NCBI GenBank assembly: GCA_016927115.1
Contig: JAFGNH010000126.1
Location: 46,541-110,540, forward strand
DNA length: 64,000 nucleotides
Reading direction: 5' to 3'
From: Anaerolineales bacterium
GTDB lineage: Bacteria > Chloroflexota > Anaerolineae > Anaerolineales > E44-bin32
Every line of letters starts with the position of its first letter. The stretch's first letter is position 1. The notes under the pieces are model-generated. The model ran no database searches. It was not told the origin of the DNA and saw only the letters and a program-made list of their open reading frames with translations. Made by a program: the position numbers and the translations under genes. Below, one piece after another: positions 1 through 10,284 of the stretch.

Positions 1-2
1 TG

Positions 3-1448
3 GGCAGGCTTGCCCTGACACCGATCAATAAACGGAATTCTGCGATCAGTTCCGGTATGGCACGTGCGATTGAAAAAGCCATGCAGGTTCGCCCGGTAGA
101 CAGGTATCAGACCGTCAGCGACTTTGCTGCAGCTATACGCTCGATTCAGGGATCCGGCCAGGCTACAGTGATCAGCAATTTGCCATTCATGAGCCGGGAT
201 CGAACTGCATCCGATAGTACTGAAAAGCGAGCAGCAAAGAATCCCCAGAAGCCCAAGCCGCTTTCAAGGCCTGCTGTCCAGCAGGTCACAAGCAGCCCAT
301 TGAAAAGGCGTCTTCCGCTGTACTTTATCGGTGCATTTACGGTCCTGCTTGTGCTTTATGGGGCGATTTACGCGATCCCGGGCTTGAACCCGCGCCTTGC
401 ATCATTCTTTGCCCCGGCAACAAATACGGATGTCGTCAGTGATCCGTTTTCTACAGATACGGCCAGTCCGGCGGTGCCGGAGGAGACAGAGCCGGTCCAG
501 ATGACAGAGAACACGGGCACACAGGAAACCAGTCCGGACCCCGCCACTATGCAGGTAAATACCGGGATACCGACTGAATCAGCGGAGGAAGTCGGCGGGA
601 TTGGCGGCGGTGCAGGCCAGATTGCGTTTGCTTCCAACCGCAGCGGTGAACCCCAGATTTACCTGATCTCCACTAACGGGTCGGATGAGGTCCAGTTGAC
701 GAATCTGGTCGACGGAGCCTGCCAGCCAGCATGGTCTCCTGACGGAACTCAAATTGTATTTACCTCACCATGTAATAAAAGTAAAACAACCTATCCCGGA
801 TCGAGCCTGTGGATGATAGGGGTTGATGGATCGGGATTATCATCTCTGCCCACTGTTGCCGGTGGGGGTGATTTTGATGCCCGATTTTCCCCTGATGGCA
901 GCCGGATTGCTTTCACGTCAATGCGCGACGGGCGCCCTCAGGTGTATCTGATGACACTGGAAACCAAAGAAGTGCAGAACATCAGTGATAATCTGACCAC
1001 AGAAAATCAGCCGGCGTGGCACCCGGAAGGCAACGCTCTTGTGTATAACTCATGGCGAGCAGGTTTCTCTGAACTATTCATGGTGGAGCTGCCGGATCTC
1101 GAGGAAAAACGATACACATTGAGTGACGAGCCTGATGCGAGCCATGCAGATTTTTCAGGTGATGGACAGCAGCTTCTATTCCAGCGGCTCGTTGGTGGAA
1201 TTCCGCGTTTGTTTGTGAATGAATATAATTCACGTGATCGTCTTGCCCGGCAGGTCTGTTCCGAATCACCTCTGGCAGCTTACCCCATGTCTGAAGCCCG
1301 CTGGTCACTGGACGGAAAGTGGATTGCATTTGAAACCTGGCCGGAAGGGGCTCATCAGATCGCCCTGATCACAGACAGCTGCGGGCAGTATCAGATTCTT
1401 ACCGGAGAATCAGGAGCTTATGATTTTGATCCGGCCTGGCGGCCGTAA
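3..1448 (+). CDS. C-terminal part of Ser/Thr protein kinase-like protein with TolB/PD40 beta-propeller repeats (5' end cut by window)
   Basis: Frame stays open upstream of the listed ATG to the window edge (LTPINKRNSAISSGMARAIEKAMQVRPVDRYQTVSDF, typical end of a kinase domain); one TM segment (PLYFIGAFTVLLVLYGAIYAI); repeated 'I.FTS.RDG.PQ.YL' / 'P.WSPDG..I.F' motifs. Confidence 0.75.
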   Translation, partial: GRLALTPINKRNSAISSGMARAIEKAMQVRPVDRYQTVSDFAAAIRSIQGSGQATVISNLPFMSRDRTASDSTEKRAAKNPQKPKPLSRPAVQQVTSSPLKRRLPLYFIGAFTVLLVLYGAIYAIPGLNPRLASFFAPATNTDVVSDPFSTDTASPAVPEETEPVQMTENTGTQETSPDPATMQVNTGIPTESAEEVGGIGGGAGQIAFASNRSGEPQIYLISTNGSDEVQLTNLVDGACQPAWSPDGTQIVFTSPCNKSKTTYPGSSLWMIGVDGSGLSSLPTVAGGGDFDARFSPDGSRIAFTSMRDGRPQVYLMTLETKEVQNISDNLTTENQPAWHPEGNALVYNSWRAGFSELFMVELPDLEEKRYTLSDEPDASHADFSGDGQQLLFQRLVGGIPRLFVNEYNSRDRLARQVCSESPLAAYPMSEARWSLDGKWIAFETWPEGAHQIALITDSCGQYQILTGESGAYDFDPAWRP

Positions 1449-1597
1449 ACTAGTATACGAATACAAAGTGTTTTCTGTCTGAGAGTGAAACTCGTTTATT
1501 CTATTTTTTACTTTTCTGCCCCGCACCGCAACTGCATAATTAACAGGAACTCAGTATCCTGAGGCAGAGAAAACCCGATGAAAGGAGTCGGATCGAG

Positions 1598-2473
1598 ATG
1601 ACTGCACAAATTATCGATGGGAAGGCAATAGCAGCTGAATTGCGAAAAGACGTTGCCGCTGGTGTGGAGGAATTGGTGGCAGCAGGGAAACCGCGACCAG
1701 GGCTGGCGACTGTCCTGGTTGGTGAAAACCCGGCTTCACAAACCTACGTACGCGGCAAGCAGAAAGCTTGCGCAGAAGTGGGTATTGAATCTTTTGGGCA
1801 CACCCTCCCGGCTGATACTTCTCAGGAAGAACTTGAATCCCTGGTTAAGGAGTTGAATGCGGATCCGAAAGTGCACGGAATCCTTGTACAGCTTCCACTT
1901 CCTCCGGGGTTGGACGAAGAAAAAGTCCTTAATGCGATCAGCATTGAGAAAGATGTGGACGGATTCCATCCGATCAACATCGGCCGTCTAGCCCAGAAAG
2001 GGCGAGAGCCATTGTTTGTTCCCTGTACACCGGCTGGTGTGATCAAACTGCTGAAGAAAGCAGGCGCAACTCTTGAAGGGGCCAATGCTGTCGTACTGGG
2101 ACGCTCCAATATTGTTGGTATGCCGGCAGCACTGCTGCTGGTGAAAGAAAATGCGACTGTAACCATCTGCCATTCGCGCACCAAGAATCTGAAGGACGTT
2201 TGCCGGGCAGCAGATATCCTGATTGTAGCGATCGGCCGGGCGGAGATGGTTCGAAAAGATTGGGTGAAACCGGGCGCGTATGTTATCGACGTAGGAATGA
2301 ACCGCGTTGATGATGCAAGCAAAAAACGGGGTTATCGCCTGGTTGGTGATGTGGCTTACGAAGAGGCAGCAGAAGTAGCCGGAGCTATCACACCAGTCCC
2401 TGGCGGGGTTGGCCCCATGACGATCGCCGGGTTGTTGTGGAATACCCTTCGGTCTGCAAAACGAGCTTCCTGA
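1598..2473 (+). CDS. folD: Bifunctional methylenetetrahydrofolate dehydrogenase/methenyl-THF cyclohydrolase
   Basis: [85 protein letters not shown]. Confidence 0.97.
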   Translation: MTAQIIDGKAIAAELRKDVAAGVEELVAAGKPRPGLATVLVGENPASQTYVRGKQKACAEVGIESFGHTLPADTSQEELESLVKELNADPKVHGILVQLPLPPGLDEEKVLNAISIEKDVDGFHPINIGRLAQKGREPLFVPCTPAGVIKLLKKAGATLEGANAVVLGRSNIVGMPAALLLVKENATVTICHSRTKNLKDVCRAADILIVAIGRAEMVRKDWVKPGAYVIDVGMNRVDDASKKRGYRLVGDVAYEEAAEVAGAITPVPGGVGPMTIAGLLWNTLRSAKRAS

Positions 2474-2500
2474 TTGAGGAAGCCGGCCATAAGTATCCAG

Positions 2501-2536
2501 ACAGCCGCAGCTTATCGACTGCGGCTGTTCCTTTTT
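2501..2536 (+). terminator. Rho-independent terminator after folD
   Basis: Perfect 10-bp stem ACAGCCGCAG/CTGCGGCTGT, 8-nt loop, followed by TCCTTTTT. Confidence 0.85.
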
Positions 2537-2587
2537 AATTGTCAGACAGGGGATAAATGTCATATTTGATTAAGTTGTCTGACAATT
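2537..2587. promoter_or_regulatory. Long inverted repeat with two TTGTCWGACA operator-like sites
   Basis: AATTGTCAGACA (2537-2548) and TGTCTGACAATT (2576-2587) are exact reverse complements; each arm is itself near-palindromic. Confidence 0.65.
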
Positions 2588-2614
2588 GACCTTCCAGCAA
2601 ACGTTTGTTAAAAT
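2586..2614 (+). promoter_or_regulatory. Sigma70-type promoter for the adenine deaminase unit
   Basis: TTGACC - 17 bp - TAAAAT (5/6 match in each box); -35 overlaps the right arm of the inverted repeat. Confidence 0.6.
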
Positions 2615-3028
2615 TATCTTATCCTGGGCAGAACGCGAAACACACTATGTTTCGCACAGTCTTCATACTGGTCGTGAAACGATCTTTAAGCAGTGGATTT
2701 TAAAGTGATATGGTTTTCGGCTTTGCTGAGACAGAGTTGGATCCGGCTGCGAACTCTCAAACCAGGCTGCCCCCAAGTCCGATCACAACACCCTGCATTC
2801 CTTTCGAAGCCGGCAGGTTGTCAAGATGGGGTTCTCTAACAGTGTTGTTCAAATTGTATCCACTATGCCGCTTTTTCCGGCGTTGACGCTGGAGCAGCAA
2901 TTTTTTTGGGGCAACCGGCTGCAGTAACCCCGTCGTTTCGTTTTCTGCACCGGTTTCCGCTGCTGCGAACCAGCGCTGAGCTTCAGCGGAACCCCCCCAT
3001 GTTTTCATAAATGGAAAGGTAACAGAAT

Positions 3029-4828
3029 ATGAGTGCATCAGAAGAAATCAAAAAGACAAGCAAGGCTCTTGTTGATGCTGCGATGGGGCGGACACCAGCC
3101 GATATGGTGATCAGGAACGGCCGCTGGGTCTGTGTCCAATCTGGAGAAATAATCGAGCACACTGATATTGCGATTCTGGGTGAGCGGATCGCTTATGTGG
3201 GGCCGGATGCAAGCCATACCATTGGTGGAAAAACAGAAGTGATAGACGCCGCTGGCCGGTTTCTCTCACCCGGGCTGCTGGATGGCCATATGCATATTGA
3301 ATCAAGCATGCTGACTGTAACAGAATATGTACGGGCAGTGCTGCCTCATGGTACGACAGGGGTGTTTGCTGATCCTCATGAGATTGCCAATGTCCTTGGT
3401 ATGGATGGTGTGAAAATGATGGTGGATGAGGCGGCTGCTCAGCCCATTCATGTCTGGGTGCAGATGCCTTCGTGTGTCCCCTCAGCACCGGGGTTAGAAA
3501 CACCGGGTGCAGCGTTGGGGGCGGAGGAGGTGGCTGAAGCGATGAAGTGGCCGGGAATTATCGGTCTGGGAGAGGTGATGAACTTCCCCGGCGTCTTTCT
3601 CGGTGATGAAAAAATGCATGCTGAAATGTCGGAAACCATAGCCGCAGGAAAAACGATCGGCGGCCATTATGCTTCGCCGGATATCGGTATCCCCTTTCAT
3701 GGTTACGCTGCAGGCGGTCCACAGGATGATCATGAGGGTACCAGGCTGGAAGACGCGGTTGCGCGTATACGCCAGGGTATGAAAGCCATGCTGCGGTATG
3801 GCTCCGCCTGGCAGGACGTTGCGTCCCAGATTAAAGCCGTTACGGAATTAGGACTCGACTCACGTTTTTTCCTGCTGGTAACAGATGACTGCCATTCCGG
3901 AACATTGATTAATGAAGGCCACATGGATCGTGTGCTGCGGCATGCTATCGAAAACGGACTTCCTGTGATGCAGGCATACCAGATGGCAACGATTAACACT
4001 GCAGAGCACTTTGGTGTATCCCGTGATATGGGCTTGATTGCACCAGGGCGATATGCGGATGTTCTGCTTATTGATAATCTGGAAAATGTGTCGATAAGTA
4101 TGGTTATCGCCAGGGGGCAGCGGGTAGTTGAAAACGGGAAGCTGCTTGTCGATCTGCCAGCATTCCCCTACCCGGAAGAAGCAACAAAATCGGTTCACCT
4201 GCCCCGTCAACTGAATGAAGCTGACTTTATATTGCCTGCTGCAGGGGACGATCCTGTTGAAGTACATATTATCGGTGTTGTGGAAAATCAGGCGCCTACA
4301 CGACATCTGATTCGCATCCTGACTCCTGAAAATGGGCAGATCAAAACTTCCATCAAGGATGATCTGGCGAAGATTGCGCTGATTGAGCGCCATCACGGCA
4401 CCGGGAAGGTTCAGGTAGGGCTGGTTTCAGGGTTCGGTTTTAAGGCAGGATGTGCCGTCGCAACCACGGTAGCACACGACTGCCACCAGATGATCGTCGT
4501 TGGTACAGATGAATCCATGATGTCCCAGGCTGCCAATGAACTTGCAGACATGGGCGGCGGCCAGATTGTTGTCAAGGAAAGTGAAGTGTTTGCCCGGGTC
4601 GCGCTGCCAATTGCCGGCCTGATGTCGAATGAACCGGCTCAAGCAGTGGCAGAAAAAGCCGAAAAAATACTCGAAGGCTTTCGCTCCTGCGGCTGCACGC
4701 TGAATAATGCCAATATGACCATGAGCCTGCTTGCACTGGTTGTTATTCCTGAACTGCGGATTTCAGATCTGGGCTTAGTAGACGTGAATCGTTTTGAGTT
4801 GATTCCGGTAATTTCATCTGCAGAATGA
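3029..4828 (+). CDS. ade: Adenine deaminase
   Basis: DGHMHIESSMLT, GTTGVFADPHEIANVLG, GHYASPDIG, LVTDDCHSG, C-terminal Ade domain (LALVVIPELRISDLGLVDV). Confidence 0.93.
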   Translation: MSASEEIKKTSKALVDAAMGRTPADMVIRNGRWVCVQSGEIIEHTDIAILGERIAYVGPDASHTIGGKTEVIDAAGRFLSPGLLDGHMHIESSMLTVTEYVRAVLPHGTTGVFADPHEIANVLGMDGVKMMVDEAAAQPIHVWVQMPSCVPSAPGLETPGAALGAEEVAEAMKWPGIIGLGEVMNFPGVFLGDEKMHAEMSETIAAGKTIGGHYASPDIGIPFHGYAAGGPQDDHEGTRLEDAVARIRQGMKAMLRYGSAWQDVASQIKAVTELGLDSRFFLLVTDDCHSGTLINEGHMDRVLRHAIENGLPVMQAYQMATINTAEHFGVSRDMGLIAPGRYADVLLIDNLENVSISMVIARGQRVVENGKLLVDLPAFPYPEEATKSVHLPRQLNEADFILPAAGDDPVEVHIIGVVENQAPTRHLIRILTPENGQIKTSIKDDLAKIALIERHHGTGKVQVGLVSGFGFKAGCAVATTVAHDCHQMIVVGTDESMMSQAANELADMGGGQIVVKESEVFARVALPIAGLMSNEPAQAVAEKAEKILEGFRSCGCTLNNANMTMSLLALVVIPELRISDLGLVDVNRFELIPVISSAE

Positions 4829-4864
4829 GATTTGATTAAATCGGTAAGGAGAAATGATTACGTA

Positions 4865-5617
4865 ATGGTTGACGCAAACGAAAACTCGACCATCAAGGGT
4901 AGTCCGCTCTATCAGCAGACATCCGAGGCACTTGAAAAAATCATCACCGAAACTGCTCCGGGAGATTTTCTGCCATCTGAACCCAAAATGGCGAAATTGT
5001 TGGGCATTTCCCGGGCTACACTCCGTGAAGCGATGCGAACTTTCGAAGAGCGCGGCCTGATTGTTCGCCGTCAGGGCGTGGGTACCATTGTCACCTCACC
5101 AACGCCGATTCTGGAAGCCGGGTTGGAAGTGCTGGAAAGCATTGAGACAATTGCTGACAGGATCGGGCTGGATGTGACAATGGGGGAGCTCAGGATCGTC
5201 GAACGCAATCCGGATCCAGAGGAATCCACGCTGCTCGAGGTCTCTCAGGATGAGACCATACTGGAAGTGTCCCGTGTTATTCTGGGGGACTCCCGCCCGG
5301 TGGCGTTCCTGATTGATGTGCTGCCGCGGGCGCTTTTCCCGCCGGATGCGCTGGAGAAAGGATTCACCGGGTCTGTGCTGGATTTTCTGCTCAGGGAAAG
5401 CAAAAACCGATTGAAATTATCCCGAACAGAAATTACAGCTGTGTCGGCTTCCACACGGATCGCCCGCCAGTTTAAGATTCAGCGCGGGGATGTGCTTCTG
5501 CAGCTGGAAGCGTATCTTTATACCGATGATGGCCGCGCCATTGATCATTCCCACAGTTATTTTCTACCGGGGATTTTCCGGTTCCACGTGGTTCGCCGGG
5601 TGGAACATTCAGGATAA
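4865..5617 (+). CDS. GntR-family transcriptional regulator with UTRA effector domain
   Basis: N-terminal wHTH (PLYQQTSEALEKIITE..PGDFLPSEPKMAKLLGISRATLREAMRTFEERGLIVRRQGVGTIV) and C-terminal UTRA-like region; ATG at 4865 better fits the domain start than 4832. Confidence 0.85.
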   Translation: MVDANENSTIKGSPLYQQTSEALEKIITETAPGDFLPSEPKMAKLLGISRATLREAMRTFEERGLIVRRQGVGTIVTSPTPILEAGLEVLESIETIADRIGLDVTMGELRIVERNPDPEESTLLEVSQDETILEVSRVILGDSRPVAFLIDVLPRALFPPDALEKGFTGSVLDFLLRESKNRLKLSRTEITAVSASTRIARQFKIQRGDVLLQLEAYLYTDDGRAIDHSHSYFLPGIFRFHVVRRVEHSG

Positions 5618-5720
5618 ATTGTTGGAGGTGTGAAAGAACCGTAACGTCCTAACTGGTATATTGTTCAGCTATAAACCAAACGTAACAATACTATATTTTT
5701 TTATTAAAAGGAGATCTGAG

Positions 5721-6671
5721 ATGCGTAGTTTTGCCGGAAGAGATATTCTTTCATTGAAGGGTTTTGAGCGGAATGAGTTTTTCCGACTGTTTGAAATTGC
5801 TGACCGTCTTGCTCCCATTGCCCGGGATCGGAAGCGAAGTGATCTGCTTAAAGATAAGACCCTGGTAACCGCTTTCTATCAGCCAAGCACACGCACCCGC
5901 CTTGCTCATGAGGCAGCCATGCTGCGGCTTGGTGGTGTGGTGACAGGTTTCTCTGATGCGAAGATGACCCGTGCAGGCGATTTCTATCAGGAATCAATCA
6001 AAGACACCGTCCATATGCTGGAATACTACGGTGACGTGATTGTGATGCGGCATTTCAAGCAGGGCGCTCCCCAGGAAGCAGCCAAATGGGCCAGCGTTCC
6101 TGTTATCAACGCCGGTGATGGCTGGGGCGAACACCCCACACAGGTCCTCACGGACATGTATACCATCTGGAAGGAAAAAGGCACCCTTGACGGCCTTAAC
6201 TTCCTGCTGATCGGCGACATGCGCATGCGCACCATGCATTCCATGAGCTATGCCATGGCCCAGTTCGATATCAATGCCACTTACATTTCCCCGCCGGAAA
6301 TGAGCCTGCTTCCTGAGTTTAAGGAAGAAATTGATGCGCTGAACCTCAACTATCGCGAAGTTGACCATGTCAAGGATGCGATTGCTGATGCAGACGTGAT
6401 CTATATGGAGCCGGTTGTGCAGCCCGACTACACAAAGGCCCGTGACGAGCGCTCCGGCGATGTCGGCCTTACGCCTGCTCAGTACCAGGTAACACTGGAC
6501 GTGATGAAGAAGGCCAGGCAGGACTCCATCATTTTGCACTCATTGCCGCGTATGGATGAACTGCTTCCGGAAGTTGATGGAACCCGCCACGCCCGCTATT
6601 GGGAAGAGGCTTTCAACGGCGTTGTCATGCGAATGTCACTGCTGGCTTCCGTTCTCGGTGTGATGGAGTAG
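5721..6671 (+). CDS. Aspartate/ornithine carbamoyltransferase family protein (ATCase-like)
   Basis: QPSTRTRLAHEAAMLRLGG, INAGDGWGEHPTQVLTDMYTI, HSLPRMDELLPEVDGTRHARYWEEAFNGVVMRMSLL. Confidence 0.88.
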   Translation: MRSFAGRDILSLKGFERNEFFRLFEIADRLAPIARDRKRSDLLKDKTLVTAFYQPSTRTRLAHEAAMLRLGGVVTGFSDAKMTRAGDFYQESIKDTVHMLEYYGDVIVMRHFKQGAPQEAAKWASVPVINAGDGWGEHPTQVLTDMYTIWKEKGTLDGLNFLLIGDMRMRTMHSMSYAMAQFDINATYISPPEMSLLPEFKEEIDALNLNYREVDHVKDAIADADVIYMEPVVQPDYTKARDERSGDVGLTPAQYQVTLDVMKKARQDSIILHSLPRMDELLPEVDGTRHARYWEEAFNGVVMRMSLLASVLGVME

Positions 6672-6765
6672 GATTCGTTTTCAGACGCATGGCCGGTATG
6701 TTCCGGCCATGCGCCCCCATTTATTTCACTCTGATCCAGAAAATCAGACAGGAAAGGGAAAGAAG

Positions 6766-7746
6766 ATGCAGACAGGATTACGGGGCAGAAGCCTCATCAG
6801 TGATCTTGATTTCAGTAAAGAAGAAGTTGAAACCGTACTTGATGTTGCCTGGGACCTCAAAGCCAAGCGGGCAATGGGCCTGCCGCATGCATATCTGCGT
6901 GATAAGACCCTGGCGATGCTGTTTTTCTTCAGCAGCACACGAACACGGGGTTCATTTGAATCCGGTATAGCACAGCTGGGCGGTCACGGTGCATTCATTG
7001 ATTCCAAAGTGACCCAGATTGCCCACGGTGATACCGAAAAGGAACTCGGCGAAATTTTTGGCCGATATTTCGACGGTATCGCCATTCGTCATGTCACCTG
7101 GGGCGTCGGCAATCGCTACCTCAATCTGGTCAAGGAAGCTTCTCGTGCACCGATTCTGAATATGCAGTGTGAAGATTACCATCCATTCCAGTGCCTGGCA
7201 GACCTGATGACCATCCAGGAAAAGAAAGGCCGTGATCTCCGAAAAAAGAAGATCGTTGTCTCCTGGGCGTATGCTGAGAGCTATCGCAAGCCCAATTCAG
7301 TCGCGAATTCTCTCATCCTTCAGCTGCCGCGCTTCGGTGCTGATGTTGTGCTGGCGCACCCGCCGGAGTTCAACCTCAAACCGGAATTCATTGAGGAAGC
7401 CAAAGCACTTGCCAAACGCTACGGCGGCGCCTTCACCATGACCGATGATATGGAAGAGGCCATCAAAGATGCTGATGTTGTGTACGCCAAGTCCTGGGGC
7501 CCGATGATGACCACCACGACAGAAGAAGAAGCCATAGAGATTACCAGGAAATACAGCTCATGGATCACGGATGAAAAGAAGATGGCCCTGGCCAGGCCGG
7601 ATGCGATCTATATGCACCCGCTGCCGGCAGAGCGTGATGTGGAAGTAACCAGCGCAGTGATGGATGGCCCCAACAGCGTGGTGTTTGATCAGGCAGAGAA
7701 CCGTCTGCATGCACAGAAGGCTGTAATGGCTCTCACAATGTGCTGA
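6766..7746 (+). CDS. ygeW: Knotted carbamoyltransferase, YgeW-like
   Basis: FFSSTRTRGSFESGIAQLGGH, QCEDYHPFQCLADLMTIQEKKG, YAKSWGPM, MHPLPAERDVEVTSAVMDGPNSVVFDQAENRLHAQKAVMALTM; directly followed by carbamate kinase. Confidence 0.8.
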   Translation: MQTGLRGRSLISDLDFSKEEVETVLDVAWDLKAKRAMGLPHAYLRDKTLAMLFFFSSTRTRGSFESGIAQLGGHGAFIDSKVTQIAHGDTEKELGEIFGRYFDGIAIRHVTWGVGNRYLNLVKEASRAPILNMQCEDYHPFQCLADLMTIQEKKGRDLRKKKIVVSWAYAESYRKPNSVANSLILQLPRFGADVVLAHPPEFNLKPEFIEEAKALAKRYGGAFTMTDDMEEAIKDADVVYAKSWGPMMTTTTEEEAIEITRKYSSWITDEKKMALARPDAIYMHPLPAERDVEVTSAVMDGPNSVVFDQAENRLHAQKAVMALTMC

Positions 7747-7771
7747 TCTGTATTGTTATAAGGAGACAGGT

Positions 7772-8716
7772 ATGTCGAAGAAAGTAGCAGTTATCGCAGT
7801 CGGAGGGAACTCCCTCATTAAAGACAAGCAGCACAAGACTATTCCGGATCAGTACGTGGCAGCCGGTGAGTCGATATCACACATTATTGATATGTTGGAA
7901 GCAGGATGGGATTGTGTGGTCGCGCATGGAAACGGCCCGCAGGTGGGTTTTATCCTGCGCCGTGCAGAGCTCTCTCTTGGTGAACTGCACCCTGTTCCAC
8001 TGGATTACTGCGGTGCAGATACACAGGGTTCCATTGGCTACATGTTCCAGCAGTCAGCGTACAATGAGTTTCTCAAACGGGGCATGAAAAAGAATGCCTG
8101 CACCATCATTACCCAAACCCTGGTCGACCGCAAGGATCAGGCTTTCGCCAATCCCTCGAAACCGATTGGTTCTTTCATGGATGAGGCTGAGGCCAGGAAG
8201 CATGAGGCCGAAGACAGCTGGGCAGTTGTAGAAGATGCAGGACGCGGCTGGCGCCGTGTTGTCCCCTCACCTATCCCGCAGCGCATTATCGAAGCACCGG
8301 CTATTGAAGAACTTATCAATCAGGGATTCCTGGTGATCAGTGTCGGTGGCGGCGGTATTCCTGTTATCGAACGGGAAGACGGTACCCTGGAGGGTGTTGA
8401 AGCTGTGATCGATAAGGATTTCGGTTCGGCGATTCTTGCCAACAGCATCAATGCAGATCTGTTCCTGATTTCAACTGCAGTCGAAAAGGTAGCACTGAAC
8501 TTCAATAAGCCGGATCAGGTCTGGCTGGACAGGATAACAGTTGCTGAAGCCAAGCAGTATCTTGCTGAAGGGCACTTTGCCAAGGGCAGTATGGAACCCA
8601 AAATCAAGGCGATTATCAAGTACTTTGAAAATGGCGGCAAAGAAGCACTGATCACGAACCCTGAGAATATCGGCCGGGCGCTGAACGGCGAAACCGGTAC
8701 CTGGATTGTTCCGTAA
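7772..8716 (+). CDS. arcC: Carbamate kinase
   Basis: VAVIAVGGNSLI, VVAHGNGPQVGFILRRAEL, DYCGADTQGSIGYM, GSMEPKIKAIIKYFENGGKEALITNPENIGRALNGETGTWI. Confidence 0.95.
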   Translation: MSKKVAVIAVGGNSLIKDKQHKTIPDQYVAAGESISHIIDMLEAGWDCVVAHGNGPQVGFILRRAELSLGELHPVPLDYCGADTQGSIGYMFQQSAYNEFLKRGMKKNACTIITQTLVDRKDQAFANPSKPIGSFMDEAEARKHEAEDSWAVVEDAGRGWRRVVPSPIPQRIIEAPAIEELINQGFLVISVGGGGIPVIEREDGTLEGVEAVIDKDFGSAILANSINADLFLISTAVEKVALNFNKPDQVWLDRITVAEAKQYLAEGHFAKGSMEPKIKAIIKYFENGGKEALITNPENIGRALNGETGTWIVP

Positions 8717-8975
8717 ACATTGAATCCAGTATTGTGTGACTATGGAGACAGGCAGATTCTGCCTGCCTCAATGTCCACATCAATACGATTTCTGGAAGGT
8801 GCTGCTTAAAGGCATTCCATCCCTTTGCGGCAGACAACAGAAACTGCTGGTTGGAAATATCTGATGGAAGCAAAACAGTCAGCCGGTATGCTGGACATTT
8901 CTTTATACATGATCAAAACCCAGCCTTTTGGAGTTTTCGAGTGGGTTTCCGGATCAGAATGGCAGAAGAGGTCTT

Positions 8976-10238
8976 ATGAGTAAATTTCGTGGATATTGTT
9001 GTTCAGTTTGTGGGAAAGAGTACACCCCGGATGAGGTAACCTACACCTGTCCGGCCGATGGTGGAAACCTTGATGTACTGCTGGATATGGAGCAGATTCG
9101 TGCGCAGACTTCACCGGGTCAGATCAATGCATCCCGGGATGGATCGATCTGGCGTTATCTGCCTTTACTGCCGGTGGGTGATCCGGGTCACGAGAATACA
9201 CCGCTCCGAGCTGTTGGTTGGACTCCGGTATTCAGGCCGGCAAAACTGGCCAGCAATCTGGGCTTGAAGAACCTGTGGCTCAAGGATGACGGGCGTAATC
9301 CAACTGCTTCCTTTAAAGACAGGGCAAGTGCTGTTACCGTTGTCCGTGCAGAAGAAATCGGTGCAGAAGTGGTGATCACCGCCTCCACCGGGAATGCCGG
9401 TGCAGCACTGGCAGGCATGGCCGCAGCAGCTCAGCGTCCTGCCGTGATCCTGGCTCCGAAAACGGCACCACAAGGCAAGGTTGCACAGCTGTTGATGTTT
9501 GGCGCCAGAGTAATCCTGGTCGACGGAACCTACGATGACGCCTTCGACCTGACCCTCGAAGCAGCTGATGCGCTGGGCTGGTACTGCCGTAATACAGGCT
9601 ACAATCCGTTCACAGCTGAAGGCAAGAAAACCGTGGCGTTTGAAATTTGCGAGCAGTTCAGCATGCTGACCGGGCAGCTTAAAGAGAACGAATGGGTTGC
9701 GCCGGATGTAATTTTTGTATCTGTCGGTGATGGAAACATTATTTCCGGGCTGTACAAGGGTTTGAAAGACCTGGTTGAACTCGGCTGGATTAAGAAAATG
9801 CCGCGCATCATGGGCGTCCAGGCGGAAGGTTCCTCAGCTATCTACAACGCTTTTACTGCCGGAACAGAGGATATCGAACCGGTGCGAGCGACCACCATGG
9901 CGGACAGTATTTCCGTGGATCTGCCGCGCGATGGCCTGCGGGCACTGCGGGCAGCCACCCAGACCGGTGGCGCGTATATCCAGGTGACCGACGACGCGAT
10001 TCTGGATGCCATGCGCGCGTTGGGGCGCGACGCAGCGGTCTTTGCTGAACCGGCGGGTGCAACTTCCTATGCGGGCCTTGTTAAAGCCGTCGCGGAAAGC
10101 CTGGTGAAAGCGGATGACCAGATTTTAGTATTGAATACCGGTAACGGTTTGAAGGATGTTCGTGCGGCTCTGGAAGCAGCGGGTGAAGCCAAGGTGATCA
10201 AACCAGGCCTGGATGAATTGAAAGCAGCCCTGGGATAA
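8976..10238 (+). CDS. thrC: Threonine synthase-like PLP enzyme with N-terminal zinc ribbon
   Basis: CCSVCGKEYTPDEVTYTCPADGG ribbon, NPTASFKDRASAVTVV (PLP lysine), TASTGNAGAALAGMAAAAQRPAVI, SVGDGNIISGLYKGLKDL; start ATG 8976. Confidence 0.82.
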   Translation: MSKFRGYCCSVCGKEYTPDEVTYTCPADGGNLDVLLDMEQIRAQTSPGQINASRDGSIWRYLPLLPVGDPGHENTPLRAVGWTPVFRPAKLASNLGLKNLWLKDDGRNPTASFKDRASAVTVVRAEEIGAEVVITASTGNAGAALAGMAAAAQRPAVILAPKTAPQGKVAQLLMFGARVILVDGTYDDAFDLTLEAADALGWYCRNTGYNPFTAEGKKTVAFEICEQFSMLTGQLKENEWVAPDVIFVSVGDGNIISGLYKGLKDLVELGWIKKMPRIMGVQAEGSSAIYNAFTAGTEDIEPVRATTMADSISVDLPRDGLRALRAATQTGGAYIQVTDDAILDAMRALGRDAAVFAEPAGATSYAGLVKAVAESLVKADDQILVLNTGNGLKDVRAALEAAGEAKVIKPGLDELKAALG

Positions 10239-10284
10239 ATACCTTCCGAAACCTCCGGGTGTCCGAAAGGGGAAAGGTCCAGCG

